From positions 14,124,381 through 14,188,380 of the forward strand of contig CM057136.1 of NCBI GenBank assembly GCA_029964075.1: 64,000 nucleotides of DNA, read 5' to 3'. The translations under genes were made by a program, and so were the position numbers. The notes under the pieces were generated by a model. That model ran no database searches. It was given only the letters and a program-made list of their open reading frames with translations, and was not told the origin of the DNA. Source of the stretch: Patiria pectinifera (lineage: Eukaryota; Echinodermata; Asteroidea; Valvatida; Asterinidae). Below are positions 12,601 through 19,200 of this stretch, piece by piece. Numbering within the stretch: position 1 is the first letter of the stretch; every line of letters starts with the position of its first letter.

Positions 12601-15600
12601 TAGGTTCTCACGATGGTACAGTGCGTGTCTGGGCCGTGCAGACCGGCCTGCTGGTCACGGCGTTCCACATGAACGTCCGCGTGGCCGAGCTGCAGATGTC
12701 ATTTGACGCCAGCCACATTGTCGTCCGTCTGCTGGAGGGAGGTTGCGCGCCGCTGCTCTGCCTACACAACAGCCCGGCGACAGACATCAAGTCACAGAGC
12801 CAGGTGGACATCGACATCCGGGAAGGTGAGTTAGTCAAGGGGCGGACCAAAAAGGGAAAACAATAATTGAAGAAATTTAAAGCTATTCAACCAACAAATC
12901 TCAACCAGCAAAAGCATTAACAACCTTGGCCCAATTTCATGGTGCTGCTAGAAACTCGCTGAATTCAACACCATCATCGCAGTGTTAAGATCCAACAGAA
13001 TGTGCCTACCGTTGGATCTTGATAGACTCTGTCAGATTTGGGATAATCAATATTTCTCAAGAAAAAGTTCTGCTACCCTTGGCTCAAAGACACCACTCCT
13101 AAAAGTTGGACCTTTCTCTTTGAAGTGGACTTAAAAAACAAATGACTGCTGGCTCCTTGCATAGTGAAAATCCCGTTTGAAAAAAAAAGTGTTTTGCATA
13201 ATGTTTTTTTTTGCGGATTTTATTTTTGCACAACCCGCATTTTCATCAGCAAGACACCCACACCGAAAAAGTTCCCAAAACCCCAAAGTCCCAGCGTGCT
13301 TGGCAATGTGCACCCCCAACATACACCCCTCATCCAGCAAACCCAATCCCTGCTCCCCCCTCCCTCAAAATATGGTTATGTCTGAATTACTTAGCCACAG
13401 CTTGAAATAACACGTGTCTACGGTAGTGGCTGCAGCCACTTCTCATAGACTCGTGTGTAATTTCAAAGTCGTAGCCAAGTAATTTGACACGGCCTATCAA
13501 TAGTGGTGTCATTTGCGTGGCAGATTCCATTTGGTGATGGGGACCCTCTTTTTTTTCTCTCATTTTGTATTTTGTTTAGGTGTTGTGTTTATTTCAGTCA
13601 TGGTACTCAGACAAATTCCCTAATACGATCTGAACTCTAGTTCGGTTTTGTACAAATGTACACTATGCTTTGATATGAGCCTCACAAATTCTTTTGAGTC
13701 TGCAGCCAGACGGACCTCTTTCAAACTACCTGTTTACCTTTGAAGGTATCCATACAACCCTTACATTGAAGACACTCTCATGTGAAATCGTCAAGGCACT
13801 ATTTTAAAAGATTTTCTTGGTCCTCTTATGTTTTAAGTCTCCTCTCGTCAGTCAACTTCTCAAAAACGAACCAACATATTAAAATCCCTCAATGTAGTCA
13901 GATAAGATTTTGATTTGATTTGATTTGATTTGATTTTTGTTTACTTATGAATTTTGTTGAATTTAGGCCAGCGTGATTCGCGACCTAGCGAGCCCGGTAC
14001 AGAGGAAGGTCGGTGGCAACCGTTGATATATTGCATGGATTTCCACTATGATCACACCCGTTTTAAATCAACTTGTTGCCACACGTCAGTCTGTCTTTCC
14101 AATGCAACCGTACTTTTTCATTTTTTTTTCCAGACATGTGTACCCATTTGTCCAAAACCTTAAAAACGTAATAACCTGTTGATTCGAATCCACAGTTATG
14201 TGCTGAGCGTCACTGTTTTTGCTTCCTTCTGATATCTGATCGAGTGTTCTACTCGTTTGTCACAGTTTCACCATTCCTATGTACACCCCACGCATGTTAT
14301 CACCGTTTCCCTAGCTGTATCCGTTTATTTTCACGCTTACCACGTAAACTCAGTTATGTTATCTGCTAAGTGGATGGTGGTTTTTGCAAGGTTTGTCTTC
14401 CATGTCAAGTAAATAATACGTAGTAATTTAAAACTTTCCTTACAACTGAATTAAGACTTTTATACTGATAATTGATTATACAGAGAAGTTATGGAGTAAG
14501 CAAAATGTCCGTAATGTAAGTTTTTTGCTTGCACAATCACGCTTAGCACTTTATGCATCCCGTTAAGCTTCTTTGACCCACATCATTTTTTTTATGTCCG
14601 TGGCTTAACACGTTACACACATTTTTCACAATTCTGTCCCATTGTTGTAGCACAATAAATCACAATAAGTCAACGCACAGATTTCTTTCTAGAGTGACAA
14701 AATTTCCTTCCCATTTCTAATCTGAATTTGTTTATTTGTCAAATTCAGGTTTTTGAAATTATTTGTCGCAGTTCTCTCACACCAAGATAAAAGATCACAA
14801 ATTTCTTTTTATAAATATAAATTAGTGTATATTTGTTTGTTTTCAAGCTTTTTTTTCAACAGTTAACTCTCATTCTGTGATTTATTACTTTTCATCATCA
14901 CAAATCTGTTCTTGAATTACGTCTTTTAAGTTTTTATCACGAAGTATCAAAAATTACTTTATTTGCAATTTTTTCTTTATCTTTTGCACTATATCAATCT
15001 CAACTGCATCTCAAGAGTTTACGCGTCTCTAGCATGGGCGTCGCGAGGGGGGGGGGGCAAGGGGGGCACTTGTCCCCCCCCCCCTGGAAAAGCAACAAAC
15101 AAAACAAAAAAGGAAGAAAAAAAAAAACAGAAAAGAAAAAGAGGCGCGAAGACAAAGTGGTGTAAATTTAATGAGTTGGGGGGGGGGGCAAAATTTCCCT
15201 GCCCCCCTCTAAAACTGATAAATCGAGAATGTGTTGAGAAATACAATCATTTTTTGGCCAAATTTTTTTTTGGCCCCCCCCTCTAGAAAAAAATCCTGGC
15301 GACGCCCATGGTCTCTAGTTACAATTACCAGTGAATTTTTCCCTTGAAAAGTAGATTTTTTTGGACGATCGATGGTGATCATCTAATTCTTTTGTTTTTC
15401 CTCATCCATGACTCCTCCAGAATCCTCCAGCACGGTTCTCCCGATCAAACCCAAGCCGCCACTGGTCCACAAGCAGACATCGCTCCAGATGCCGGCCATC
15501 TCGCGCAAGTCCACCACCTCGGCGCCGGACACCTCCCGACCCAAAGCCATCGTGGCGTCGGCCAAGGCGCGGCACCAGAGCTACCAGGACGCGACCCCCC

Positions 15601-15656
15601 AGTCCTCGGGCAAGGCCAAGAAGAACAAGAAGTCGGGGGTCTGTCTGCTCTTCTGA
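596..15656 (+). CDS. NWD1/2-like: NACHT and WD-repeat protein (NWD1/NWD2-like), 5' partial, 18 exons
   Basis: This is a STAND-class signalling NTPase, expected to act as a nucleotide-driven switch or scaffold in the cytoplasm. Joined exons: 596-695, 913-1015, 1513-1664, 1798-3073, 3639-3793, 4228-4530, 5054-5287, 6068-6371, 6773-7061, 7322-7424, 7643-7722, 8315-8582, 10756-10914, 11359-11531, 11854-12102, 12194-12389, 12604-12825, 15421-15656. All introns are GT-AG and the total (4602 nt) divides by three, which supports the model. In partial numbering, the end of the N-terminal domain is residues 1-120, the NACHT ATPase about 280-540 (Walker A GEAGSGKT at 305-312, Walker B-like LLIVVD ending at Asp399), a helical linker about 540-780, about 14 WD40 repeats to about 1430, and a basic Ser/Pro-rich tail to 1533 ending KKSGVCLLF. 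The 5' exons lie left of the window. I cannot separate NWD1 from NWD2. Confidence 0.9.
913..1015 (+). CDS. NWD-like gene, exon (N-terminal domain end)
   Basis: Residues 34-68, including DEWYVPEADV and YTLSPISAKLKYYYDL, a W-Y...P.....YVL.PIS pattern expected in NWD proteins. The acceptor is tttgtttcag; the donor is gtaagc after 1015. The last 27 bases plus the donor are duplicated just downstream in the intron (1052-1086). Confidence 0.85.
989..1086 (+). repeat. Tandem duplication of an exon end and its donor
   Basis: Copy 1 is 989-1023, the last bases of the exon plus its gtaagc donor. Copy 2 is 1052-1086, inside the intron, differing at only a few of 35 positions (tgctaagcta[a/g]agt[a/t]ctactat). 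Copy 2 keeps a GTAAAC donor. Using it would extend the exon by 63 nt but would immediately read a TAA, so it is not a usable alternative end. Confidence 0.8.
1190..1460 (+). repeat. Degenerate SINE-related repeat, three nested motif copies
   Basis: The motif family GAGGCAATTGTAGTAAAGTG followed by TCTTGCCCAAGGACACAA occurs three times in degraded form (about 1230-1290, 1300-1345 and 1408-1455), with acatgtacccatttatactcc before the first. The same sequence occurs inverted at 41890-41960. It is a widespread invertebrate SINE-type motif. It fills most of this intron. Confidence 0.6.
1513..1664 (+). CDS. NWD-like gene, exon (helical, charged)
   Basis: Residues 68-119, starting SDENKEAHEKDVAKWKK; a strongly helical, charged segment before the NACHT domain. 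The acceptor is gcctttctacag; the donor is gtaaca after 1664. The phase is 2 on entry and 1 on exit. The longer open frame to the left is intronic repeat sequence. Confidence 0.85.
1798..3073 (+). CDS. NWD-like gene, large NACHT ATPase exon
   Basis: Residues 119-544; the largest exon at 1276 nt. It carries Walker A GEAGSGKT (2355-2378), where the Lys and Thr bind the nucleotide phosphates and Mg. A Walker B-like strand LLIVVDIPEE has its Asp at 2637-2639; the usual NACHT pattern is D-[GA]-x-[DE], so this one is atypical. Further on are LSELVKLFL and an ARHPLPMFAKLM helix typical of the NACHT winged-helix side. The acceptor is ttgtgcag; the donor is gtaata after 3073. The exon is GC-richer than its surroundings. 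Confidence 0.93.
3074..3638 (+). other. Intron, no further features
   Basis: AT-rich intron between the NACHT exon and the linker exon. No repeat, exon or RNA gene is evident. Confidence 0.6.
3639..3793 (+). CDS. NWD-like gene, exon (post-NACHT linker)
   Basis: Residues 544-596: RYLTVAHHGLTEAELLDLLS followed by a short segment containing LPQLIRFPYHLWAAVKYDL. The HGLTE.ELLDLLS pattern is the usual STAND winged-helix/linker motif after the ATPase. The acceptor is cattctcag; the donor is gtaagt after 3793. Confidence 0.9.
3897..4180 (+). repeat. Minisatellite, 10-bp unit ACTTGTGAGG
   Basis: About 25 imperfect copies of ACTTGTGAGG, with variants such as ACTTATGAGG and ACTCGTGAGG and interruptions by TTTCTGACTTGTG. 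It fills most of a 434-bp intron. The proline/serine-rich minus-strand frame across it is a product of the repeat and not a gene. Confidence 0.9.
4228..4530 (+). CDS. NWD-like gene, exon (helical linker)
   Basis: Residues 596-697, opening GSLLEEHFMDNKTLLTWSC and ending ELWYHLAHAG. The RRLSELWYHL pattern is typical of the helical repeats between NACHT and WD40 parts of this family. The acceptor is tttatatatcag; the donor is gtaggt after 4530. Confidence 0.9.
4531..5053 (+). other. Intron, no further features
   Basis: AT-rich intron with T and A runs; nothing recognisable beyond its splice sites. Confidence 0.6.
5054..5287 (+). CDS. NWD-like gene, exon (helical linker)
   Basis: Residues 697-775, opening GDLKRLKSSTLCNFEYLLAK; amphipathic helices. 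The acceptor is ttcaatccacag. The donor is gtcagt after 5287. A better-looking gtaagg at 5292 is rejected because it breaks the frame into the next exon. Confidence 0.88.
5770..5946. mobile_element. MITE-like inverted-repeat element, about 177 bp
   Basis: The left end ATAGTCCACTAGACTAAGG and the inverted right end (read on the minus strand ATAGTTCGACTAGACTAGGG) are clearly related over about 30 bp, continuing into TGAGAT. The interior is T-rich with no coding capacity. A TA target duplication is possible but ambiguous. It sits within the 5288-6067 intron, the rest of which shows nothing notable. Confidence 0.55.
6068..6371 (+). CDS. NWD-like gene, exon (linker to first WD40 repeat)
   Basis: Residues 775-876. 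The helical linker ends at about PLIVPLASWL; the first WD40-like blade follows (EGAIQKMALSNDNQVVYCVI) and the second begins KGHDMEVTCIQTSDDNR. The acceptor is cgaccctcag; the donor is gtatgt after 6371. Confidence 0.9.
6372..6772 (+). other. Intron, no further features
   Basis: Intron between WD40 exons. A loose duplication of a GTCCACTGTTGAATG-like segment (about 6606-6625 and 6718-6735) is present; no exon or element is supported. Confidence 0.5.
6773..7061 (+). CDS. NWD-like gene, exon (WD40 repeats 2-4)
   Basis: Residues 876-972. It completes blade 2 (LLTGSTDKTVKVW) and encodes blade 3 (ISGSADYKLRVF) and most of blade 4 (LVSAAADSTIR). The acceptor is the weak ccaccaag before 6773, with a poor pyrimidine tract; the frame and motif continuity decide it. 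The donor is gtgaga after 7061, phase 0. Confidence 0.88.
7322..7424 (+). CDS. NWD-like gene, exon (WD40 repeats 4-5)
   Basis: Residues 973-1007. It opens TWSLENFTQLDVIEGHKCL, closing blade 4 and starting blade 5. The acceptor is ttgattctcag; the donor is gtatgt after 7424. Confidence 0.88.
7643..7722 (+). CDS. NWD-like gene, short exon (WD40 repeats 5-6)
   Basis: Residues 1007-1033: AYEDKKVQISCLPTGSDVHC then LEQHDEN. At 80 nt it is the shortest confirmed exon. The acceptor is cttucatccag-like (tctttcatccag); the donor is gtaggc after 7722, phase 0. Confidence 0.85.
7793..8062 (+). repeat. tRNA-derived SINE copy plus an isolated tail copy
   Basis: A degraded tRNA-like head (ggtggtcgagtggtaagaag, about 7901-7920) is followed by CACTGAGTATACAGTGTTTA, then the tail TTTACATCA...CAGCATTTTATCTTATGAA. 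The same tail lies alone just upstream at 7793-7838 (GATTTACATCACCCGACGCA...ATCTTATGAA). The order matches the minus-strand copy at 41043-41270 and part of the one at 45395-45482. Confidence 0.65.
8063..8140. mobile_element. Short TIR element related to the 8617-8905 element
   Basis: It begins TAACCCATTAGCAACTGTTC and ends ...GGTACAATGGGTAATAGGTT; the ends are inverted and match the terminal repeats of the larger neighbour. It is probably a deleted relative of the same family. Confidence 0.45.
8315..8582 (+). CDS. NWD-like gene, exon (WD40 repeats 6-8)
   Basis: Residues 1034-1123. Blade 6 is IVDLSTCADGNHVAIATIKH; blade 7 contains LTGHKGPVSTVAVTRDG and MTASMDGNIRVW; blade 8 begins SHQDKVTCI. 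The acceptor is ttcctgttgcag; the donor is gtaggt after 8582. Confidence 0.92.
8613..8909. mobile_element. piggyBac-like MITE with TTAA flanks
   Basis: The element is 8617-8905, flanked by TTAA at 8613-8616 and 8906-8909. The left end is CCCATTAGCACCTGT; the right end read on the minus strand is CCTCTTAGCCCCTGT, 12 of 15 matching. A TTAA target and ends starting CC[C/T] are piggyBac traits. There is no transposase. The interior is a 10-bp minisatellite plus two GGG[C/T]GGTACAGGG copies. Confidence 0.65.
8636..8808 (+). repeat. Minisatellite, 10-bp unit TA[T/G]TACATTG
   Basis: About 17 near-perfect copies in which TATTACATTG and TAGTACATTG alternate irregularly. The array lies wholly inside the TTAA-flanked element. 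Confidence 0.95.
9004..9105. repeat. Long hairpin (foldback) with about 45-bp arms
   Basis: The left arm (9004-9048, ending GTTGGAGTCTGGATG) and right arm (9061-9105, starting CATCCAGACTCCAGC) pair over about 45 bp with roughly six mismatches, around a 12-nt loop. It could be a foldback MITE or an inverted duplication. Confidence 0.8.
9106..10170 (+). other. Intron interior, mostly featureless
   Basis: A long intron segment with a G-rich tract (9568-9583), A and T runs and no convincing exon. The 65-residue open frame at about 9272 shows no family features. Confidence 0.5.
10177..10249 (+). tRNA. tRNA-like cloverleaf (probably SINE head or pseudo-tRNA)
   Basis: It folds at tRNA length. The acceptor GGCTGGA pairs with TCCAGTC with one wobble, the D arm is GCTCAGTTGGTAGAGC, the anticodon stem is CTGGA/TCCGG, and the T arm is GCAGG-TTCAAGC-CCCGC with an A-C mismatch. 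The anticodon loop ACGGTTA lacks the near-universal T33, so it is unlikely to be a working tRNA. A downstream SINE body is possible. Pol III A- and B-box-like sequences are present. Confidence 0.45.
10432..10608 (+). repeat. Dispersed repeat, GCTAAGCA family (copy 1)
   Basis: Characterised by gctaagcaaaattc, GGCATTTCAGCTGGTAACC, TGCTAAGCAGATATTTGTTT, gtgctaagctgcaccatg and AAATTGGCCCCAGCAAAATT. Related copies lie at 23636-23815 (inverted) and 39468-39663. It has no tRNA-like head or coding capacity. Confidence 0.7.
10756..10914 (+). CDS. NWD-like gene, exon (WD40 repeats 8-9)
   Basis: Residues 1123-1176: ALSKEGIFAITGSTDCTLRL completing blade 8, then CEHTKPITCVALADDASFAV in blade 9. The acceptor is ttcctctcaacag; the donor is gtgggt after 10914. 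The second half of this exon with its donor is present in two more decayed tandem copies in the next intron. Confidence 0.92.
10836..11312 (+). repeat. Intragenic tandem triplication of exon end, donor and intron start
   Basis: Three head-to-tail copies of about 160 bp without spacers: 10836-10992, 10993-11156 and 11157 to about 11312. Copy 1 contains the real exon end and donor (TCAGGTGGGT). Copy 2 stays open (MMNILCEHTKQIRCIALADD) but its donor has become GCTAGGTCC. Copy 3 keeps TCAGGTAGGC but has an in-frame TGA. Neither extra copy has an upstream acceptor, so both look like dead exon remnants. They fill most of the 10915-11358 intron. Confidence 0.9.
11359..11531 (+). CDS. NWD-like gene, exon (WD40 repeats 9-10)
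   Basis: Residues 1176-1233: GSEDKSVRVWSAGSGVVVVF, then blade 10 with TEHSDVISNVLITSDNKRIL. The acceptor is tttcttcaaag; the donor is gtaggg after 11531, phase 0. Confidence 0.92.
11532..11853 (+). other. Intron, no further features
   Basis: A short AT-rich intron with a G run near its start; nothing else. Confidence 0.6.
11854..12102 (+). CDS. NWD-like gene, exon (WD40 repeats 10-12)
   Basis: Residues 1234-1316. Blade 11 carries LTPNNDFAISGDRNELMKIW; blade 12 carries TKDNHFTITGSEDMSLKIW. The acceptor is ttttgttaccag; the donor is gtttgt after 12102. The exon is 249 nt and phase 0 at both ends. Confidence 0.93.
12194..12389 (+). CDS. NWD-like gene, exon (WD40 repeats 13-14)
   Basis: Residues 1317-1382: a canonical WD40 blade (LAGHDDKVSCVATADHNR, ISGSHDKTLIIW) and the start of blade 14 (LTGHTDIVTSAKMTSDGS). 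The acceptor is ctgtcccctag; the donor is gtaaga after 12389. Confidence 0.93.
12604..12825 (+). CDS. NWD-like gene, exon (last WD40 repeat)
   Basis: Residues 1382-1456: GSHDGTVRVWAVQTGLLVTA closes blade 14. A weaker blade-like segment follows (MSFDASHIVVRLLEG, PLLCLHNS). The acceptor is tcgatgttag; the donor is gtgagt after 12825. Confidence 0.9.
12826..15032 (+). other. Last large intron, left part
   Basis: It holds a small perfect hairpin (AAGATCCAAC at 12987-12996 with GTTGGATCTT at 13011-13020), a GATTT pentanucleotide run (about 13912-13937), a possible cassette exon at 13967-14008 and AT-rich sequence. I see no other exon or element. Confidence 0.55.
13967..14008 (+). CDS. Possible 42-nt cassette exon of the NWD-like gene
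   Basis: A tttag acceptor at 13966 after a T-rich tract and a gtcggt donor at 14009 frame 42 nt. It is phase 1 at both ends, matching the intron it sits in. If included it would add 14 residues, GQRDSRPSEPGTEE, between the last WD40 exon and the tail exon. The donor is weak. The fit of phase and length could be chance. Confidence 0.25.
15033..15310. mobile_element. hAT-like MITE with 8-bp target duplication
   Basis: Terminal inverted repeats CATGGGCGTCGC...GCGACGCCCATG bound a 278-bp G/C-run-rich interior with no transposase. An exact 8-bp direct repeat GTCTCTAG flanks it (15025-15032 and 15311-15318). An 8-bp duplication and a CA-starting TIR are typical of hAT non-autonomous elements. It lies about 100 bp upstream of the final NWD-like exon. 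Confidence 0.8.
15421..15656 (+). CDS. NWD-like gene, terminal coding exon with CaaX-like tail
   Basis: Residues 1456-1533 and a TGA at 15654-15656. The sequence is Ser/Thr/Pro-rich and basic (VLPIKPKPPLVHKQTSLQMP), and ends KAKKNKKSGVCLLF. The last four residues fit a CaaX box with Phe at X, which geranylgeranyltransferase I accepts, and the Lys cluster before it is the usual second membrane signal. The acceptor is gactcctccag before 15421. Confidence 0.85.
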
Positions 15657-15970
15657 CTGGCAAGATTCAGGAGACGGTAGCTGCCTGTGTTTAGAGAGAG
15701 TCTTTGTTGAAGGGTTGGTCTTGAGTTGTCGGTCTTGAATGCCATCACATGCTGCTAAGAAACTCGCATGGAAACATTTCCAAAAACTCGGGGAAAAAGT
15801 GGGTTTCGTCTGTATTTGACTAAATTTTCAATATTTTGGAGAAGCCATAAATGTTGTAGTCGAGTCCATCACAAGTCTGGACACAAGTAAATCACAAGTC
15901 CATTCACAAGTCCAGTCACAGCAACAAAAGGATGCCTTCTGTCTTATCTTAATTTGAATAGTTTGTGACT

Positions 15971-16062
15971 TGTGATGATCTTTGAGAGTCTTGCGATGAT
16001 CTGTGAGGCTCTTGTGATGATCGGTAAGGCTCTTGTGATGATCTGTGAGGCTCTTGTGATGG
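15971..16062 (+). repeat. Short tandem array, 21-bp unit
   Basis: Four imperfect copies of TGTGATGATCTGTGAGGCTC plus T, with a partial fifth, within about 320 bp of the NWD-like stop codon. It resembles in sense the CTTGTGA-type minisatellite at 3897-4180. It is probably within the 3' UTR. Confidence 0.8.
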
Positions 16063-16249
16063 ACTTAAGTATTGAATTTTGGCTGGTAACCGATCTTACT
16101 TGCTTAGCAGGGATGAACGCTAAGCAGAAGGTTATGCAGGATATTGATCTCTAGTTTTTGTACTGGAAGAAGAACTTCAAATTTAGATGCGAGTTGTGCT
16201 TGAGGAGCATTCTTAAAGACTTCACATCAAACGTACTCAAGGATCTAAA

Positions 16250-16255
16250 AATAAA
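16250..16255 (+). terminator. Candidate poly(A) signal, NWD-like gene
   Basis: The first AATAAA after the stop codon, about 600 nt downstream. Several later AATAAA copies compete, and no cleavage site can be read from the sequence. Confidence 0.25.
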
Positions 16256-19200
16256 AATATGCTACGGTATTGTCAGCTGTATAATGAATTTGACCTTTCG
16301 TAAGTGGAGCAACCACAGGAGTAAAGCAACAACTGCAAAACACGCAGCTTAGCTGACAGACGTATCACTTGTAGAGGCGCGAATCCGGTCAGCAGAAACC
16401 GCCTCGAGCGATTCCGACAGGAAGTAATTAATCAGCGACCTGCAGTACGAGAGAAGTGTCAGTTGCCATACGATATTGATAGGTCAAGAAGTGTGCCAAA
16501 TACTCCTCGACCCTTTCTCAAGTCGGTGATGAGTTTGCTTGAGATGCATCCTCGGGCAGTCCTTAACACGGTCAAAAGCAAGCGGCCAGTCGTTTGGTAA
16601 ATTTGCGACAATCCTGTACTTTTAATCAACGAGTATGTGAATTCTTTGGATGCTCCTTAAAAGCGAAAGCAGCAAGTTAAGGACCGACGACCACCCTTCA
16701 ATAAACGGAGCGAGGACGGTTAACAAATTCTGTCATGCCATGTCATATAGTTAATAAATAATATCTCTCACTTTTGCTTATTACTTTTTTCCCTGCTTTT
16801 TTTTTTTTTTGGTCGCACTCTCACATTTTTATCACTTTGTATAGAATAGCCACTCACAGTCCGAACTCTTGTGTTAAAACAAGTGGCCACTATAGGCAGG
16901 TTGTCTCCGCCATCTAGCCTCATTGAGCGTGTGTAAAAACTGTCAGCATTTACAGAGGCTGGCTGCTGTGGGCAGGTCTGACACATTCATAAGAACTTTC
17001 CTCACTCTTTTTTTTCTTCATTTCTGGCGGATTGTTGATTTCAGGATTTCATTGTCTATCCACACTTGTTATGTCTGTTAGGTAGTAAAGTCAACTCACG
17101 TCTCCGTGGAGGCGGTTGTGAAGGAATTCTGTAATTGTTGGCGGATCAGGAGAATATACAAGTAATGTTTTGATTTTAATGAGAAATCATACCAGCGGTG
17201 CAATCATTTTTTTTTATTATTATTAAAAGTTTCAAAAAATTGATTTGAGCATTTTGAAAACGCTTTAGACTTGACTCAGTCCTACAAGAGTTGAGTGAGA
17301 CACAGCAAGTTCTAAGGCCTTTTCACCAGCTTCTATTTATTCGAGACTGGAAAAAAAATTTGATCATTTTTGAAAAATTTGGCAAAACATTAATAGTTTT
17401 TTGAATTCAAATTAGACCATTTGGGTTGGAAGCTAGTTTGCGTTGGCATGCAACAGATGAAGTGACTCCAAGTGATGGGACTACATCTTGAAAAGGTGTA
17501 TTGATAACACAGGTAGTGCCTTCTCCTGGTCACTAAGCAACCGGTAATTGACCAAATCACACTGCGTAGGGATATCGCATTCAAAGTTTTACCGTCTTTG
17601 GTGATAGGTGAAATTGAGAATCAAAAAATGGAATAAATTGAACCATGAAGAAATTTTTTTTGGCGTAAAACTAAATTCCTGTGTGAGACAGATGACCATT
17701 TTCACTTAACGATACTTTATATATTCAGTTCGGCCCATTTTTAAAAGAGTGAGACTTTCTGGATAAATCTTGATGCTTCAACTAAAACAAAGTATTTAGA
17801 AGATTTCTGGACTAGAGGCACATTAATAGAAATAAAGGAAAATCTGAACTTAAACATGTAGTTTGTTATTAACTGTTCCATTCTCAAAGTATCACTGAAA
17901 GAAAATGAAGAAAAAAAGAACAAATGTTTTTGACAATTTATGAATAAGTTGTCAATACAAATACATCTTTTCCGATGACTTTTAGTCAAAACTTTTGGCC
18001 AAGCAAAGAAAGCTTTTGTTCATGTGGATTGAGCGATAGCCCCATAAAAAAATTCTAAATCATTTTTGAAGACCAGATCTTGAAACAATTGAAAACAAAA
18101 AATTACTAAATGTTCAATTATCGGTTGCTTAGTTTGTAATCACCAGACCTCCAATCTACTGACTGGAGTATTGAACGAACAAACAATCTTTTTTCTAGTG
18201 CATTGTGTATATACTCGTAAATAAAATTAAAAATCTATAAATATTTACTCTATAAATAAAGAATTACCCAAATTTAATATATATTCAGTATATTTAAGCG
18301 TATGTTAATCAAATTTTTGTTCCAGTTCTGATGAAAAACAATGAATGTGACGTAGAAAAAAATAGGTGTCAGATTGATCATTTTGAAAATATTCAATTGA
18401 TATAATTGGTCTTTTTGAAAAATAATATAATGACAATCAAGATTTTGCTGATCTTGGAAATTAATTGAAAGGCATTATCTCAAAATGATTTGAAAACCTT
18501 ACTTCTGTAAATTCTTACTTCTGTTACTTAGAAAAAAAGCCTGTTTAAATTCTCTCGAGATTTAACGAAGGATATGTACCAAATTTGTGAACATTTTTAA
18601 GTTTTATTTTTTGAAATAACCAGGGCACTGACTTTTTATATTTATTGTTATGTATAAAGATGTACTGTTTCAAAATTGGTTTGTTTATGTGCAAAAAAAT
18701 CAGTCTTAAAAATTTACATTTCCTTTATAGGCAAAACACAAAGGGCATGGCACGATGTTAAATTGGAACTAGTCGGAAAAAAAGTAATATAAATACATGT
18801 ATTTCAACTCCAAAAATAATGAGTTTCAAAGACATTATGATAAGTAATAATTAGTTGTGTCTGTCTTGTTGGTTGTTTATTTCGACCCTATAGAAAGTAC
18901 TAGCTTTTTTTCACATAACACAAAAATCAGTACAATTTTACTGTAAAATTTTAGAATGGCATTTACACAATACTCTCAACATTCCAATATGTATCTGTTT
19001 GTGAGTACAAGATTTAGTTTCAAGTTGGAAATTTATCTTGCCCTAAAATGACATCAAACAAAAACATTGTGACTGTATATACTGCTGTTTATTATTGAAA
19101 GCGGATTTGAGGAAATAATCGTATAACTGCGATTGCATAAAAAAAAAACTAAATAGGTCGAAAATTCATCTTTGTAATGTGATAACAAACTTATGGGTGC

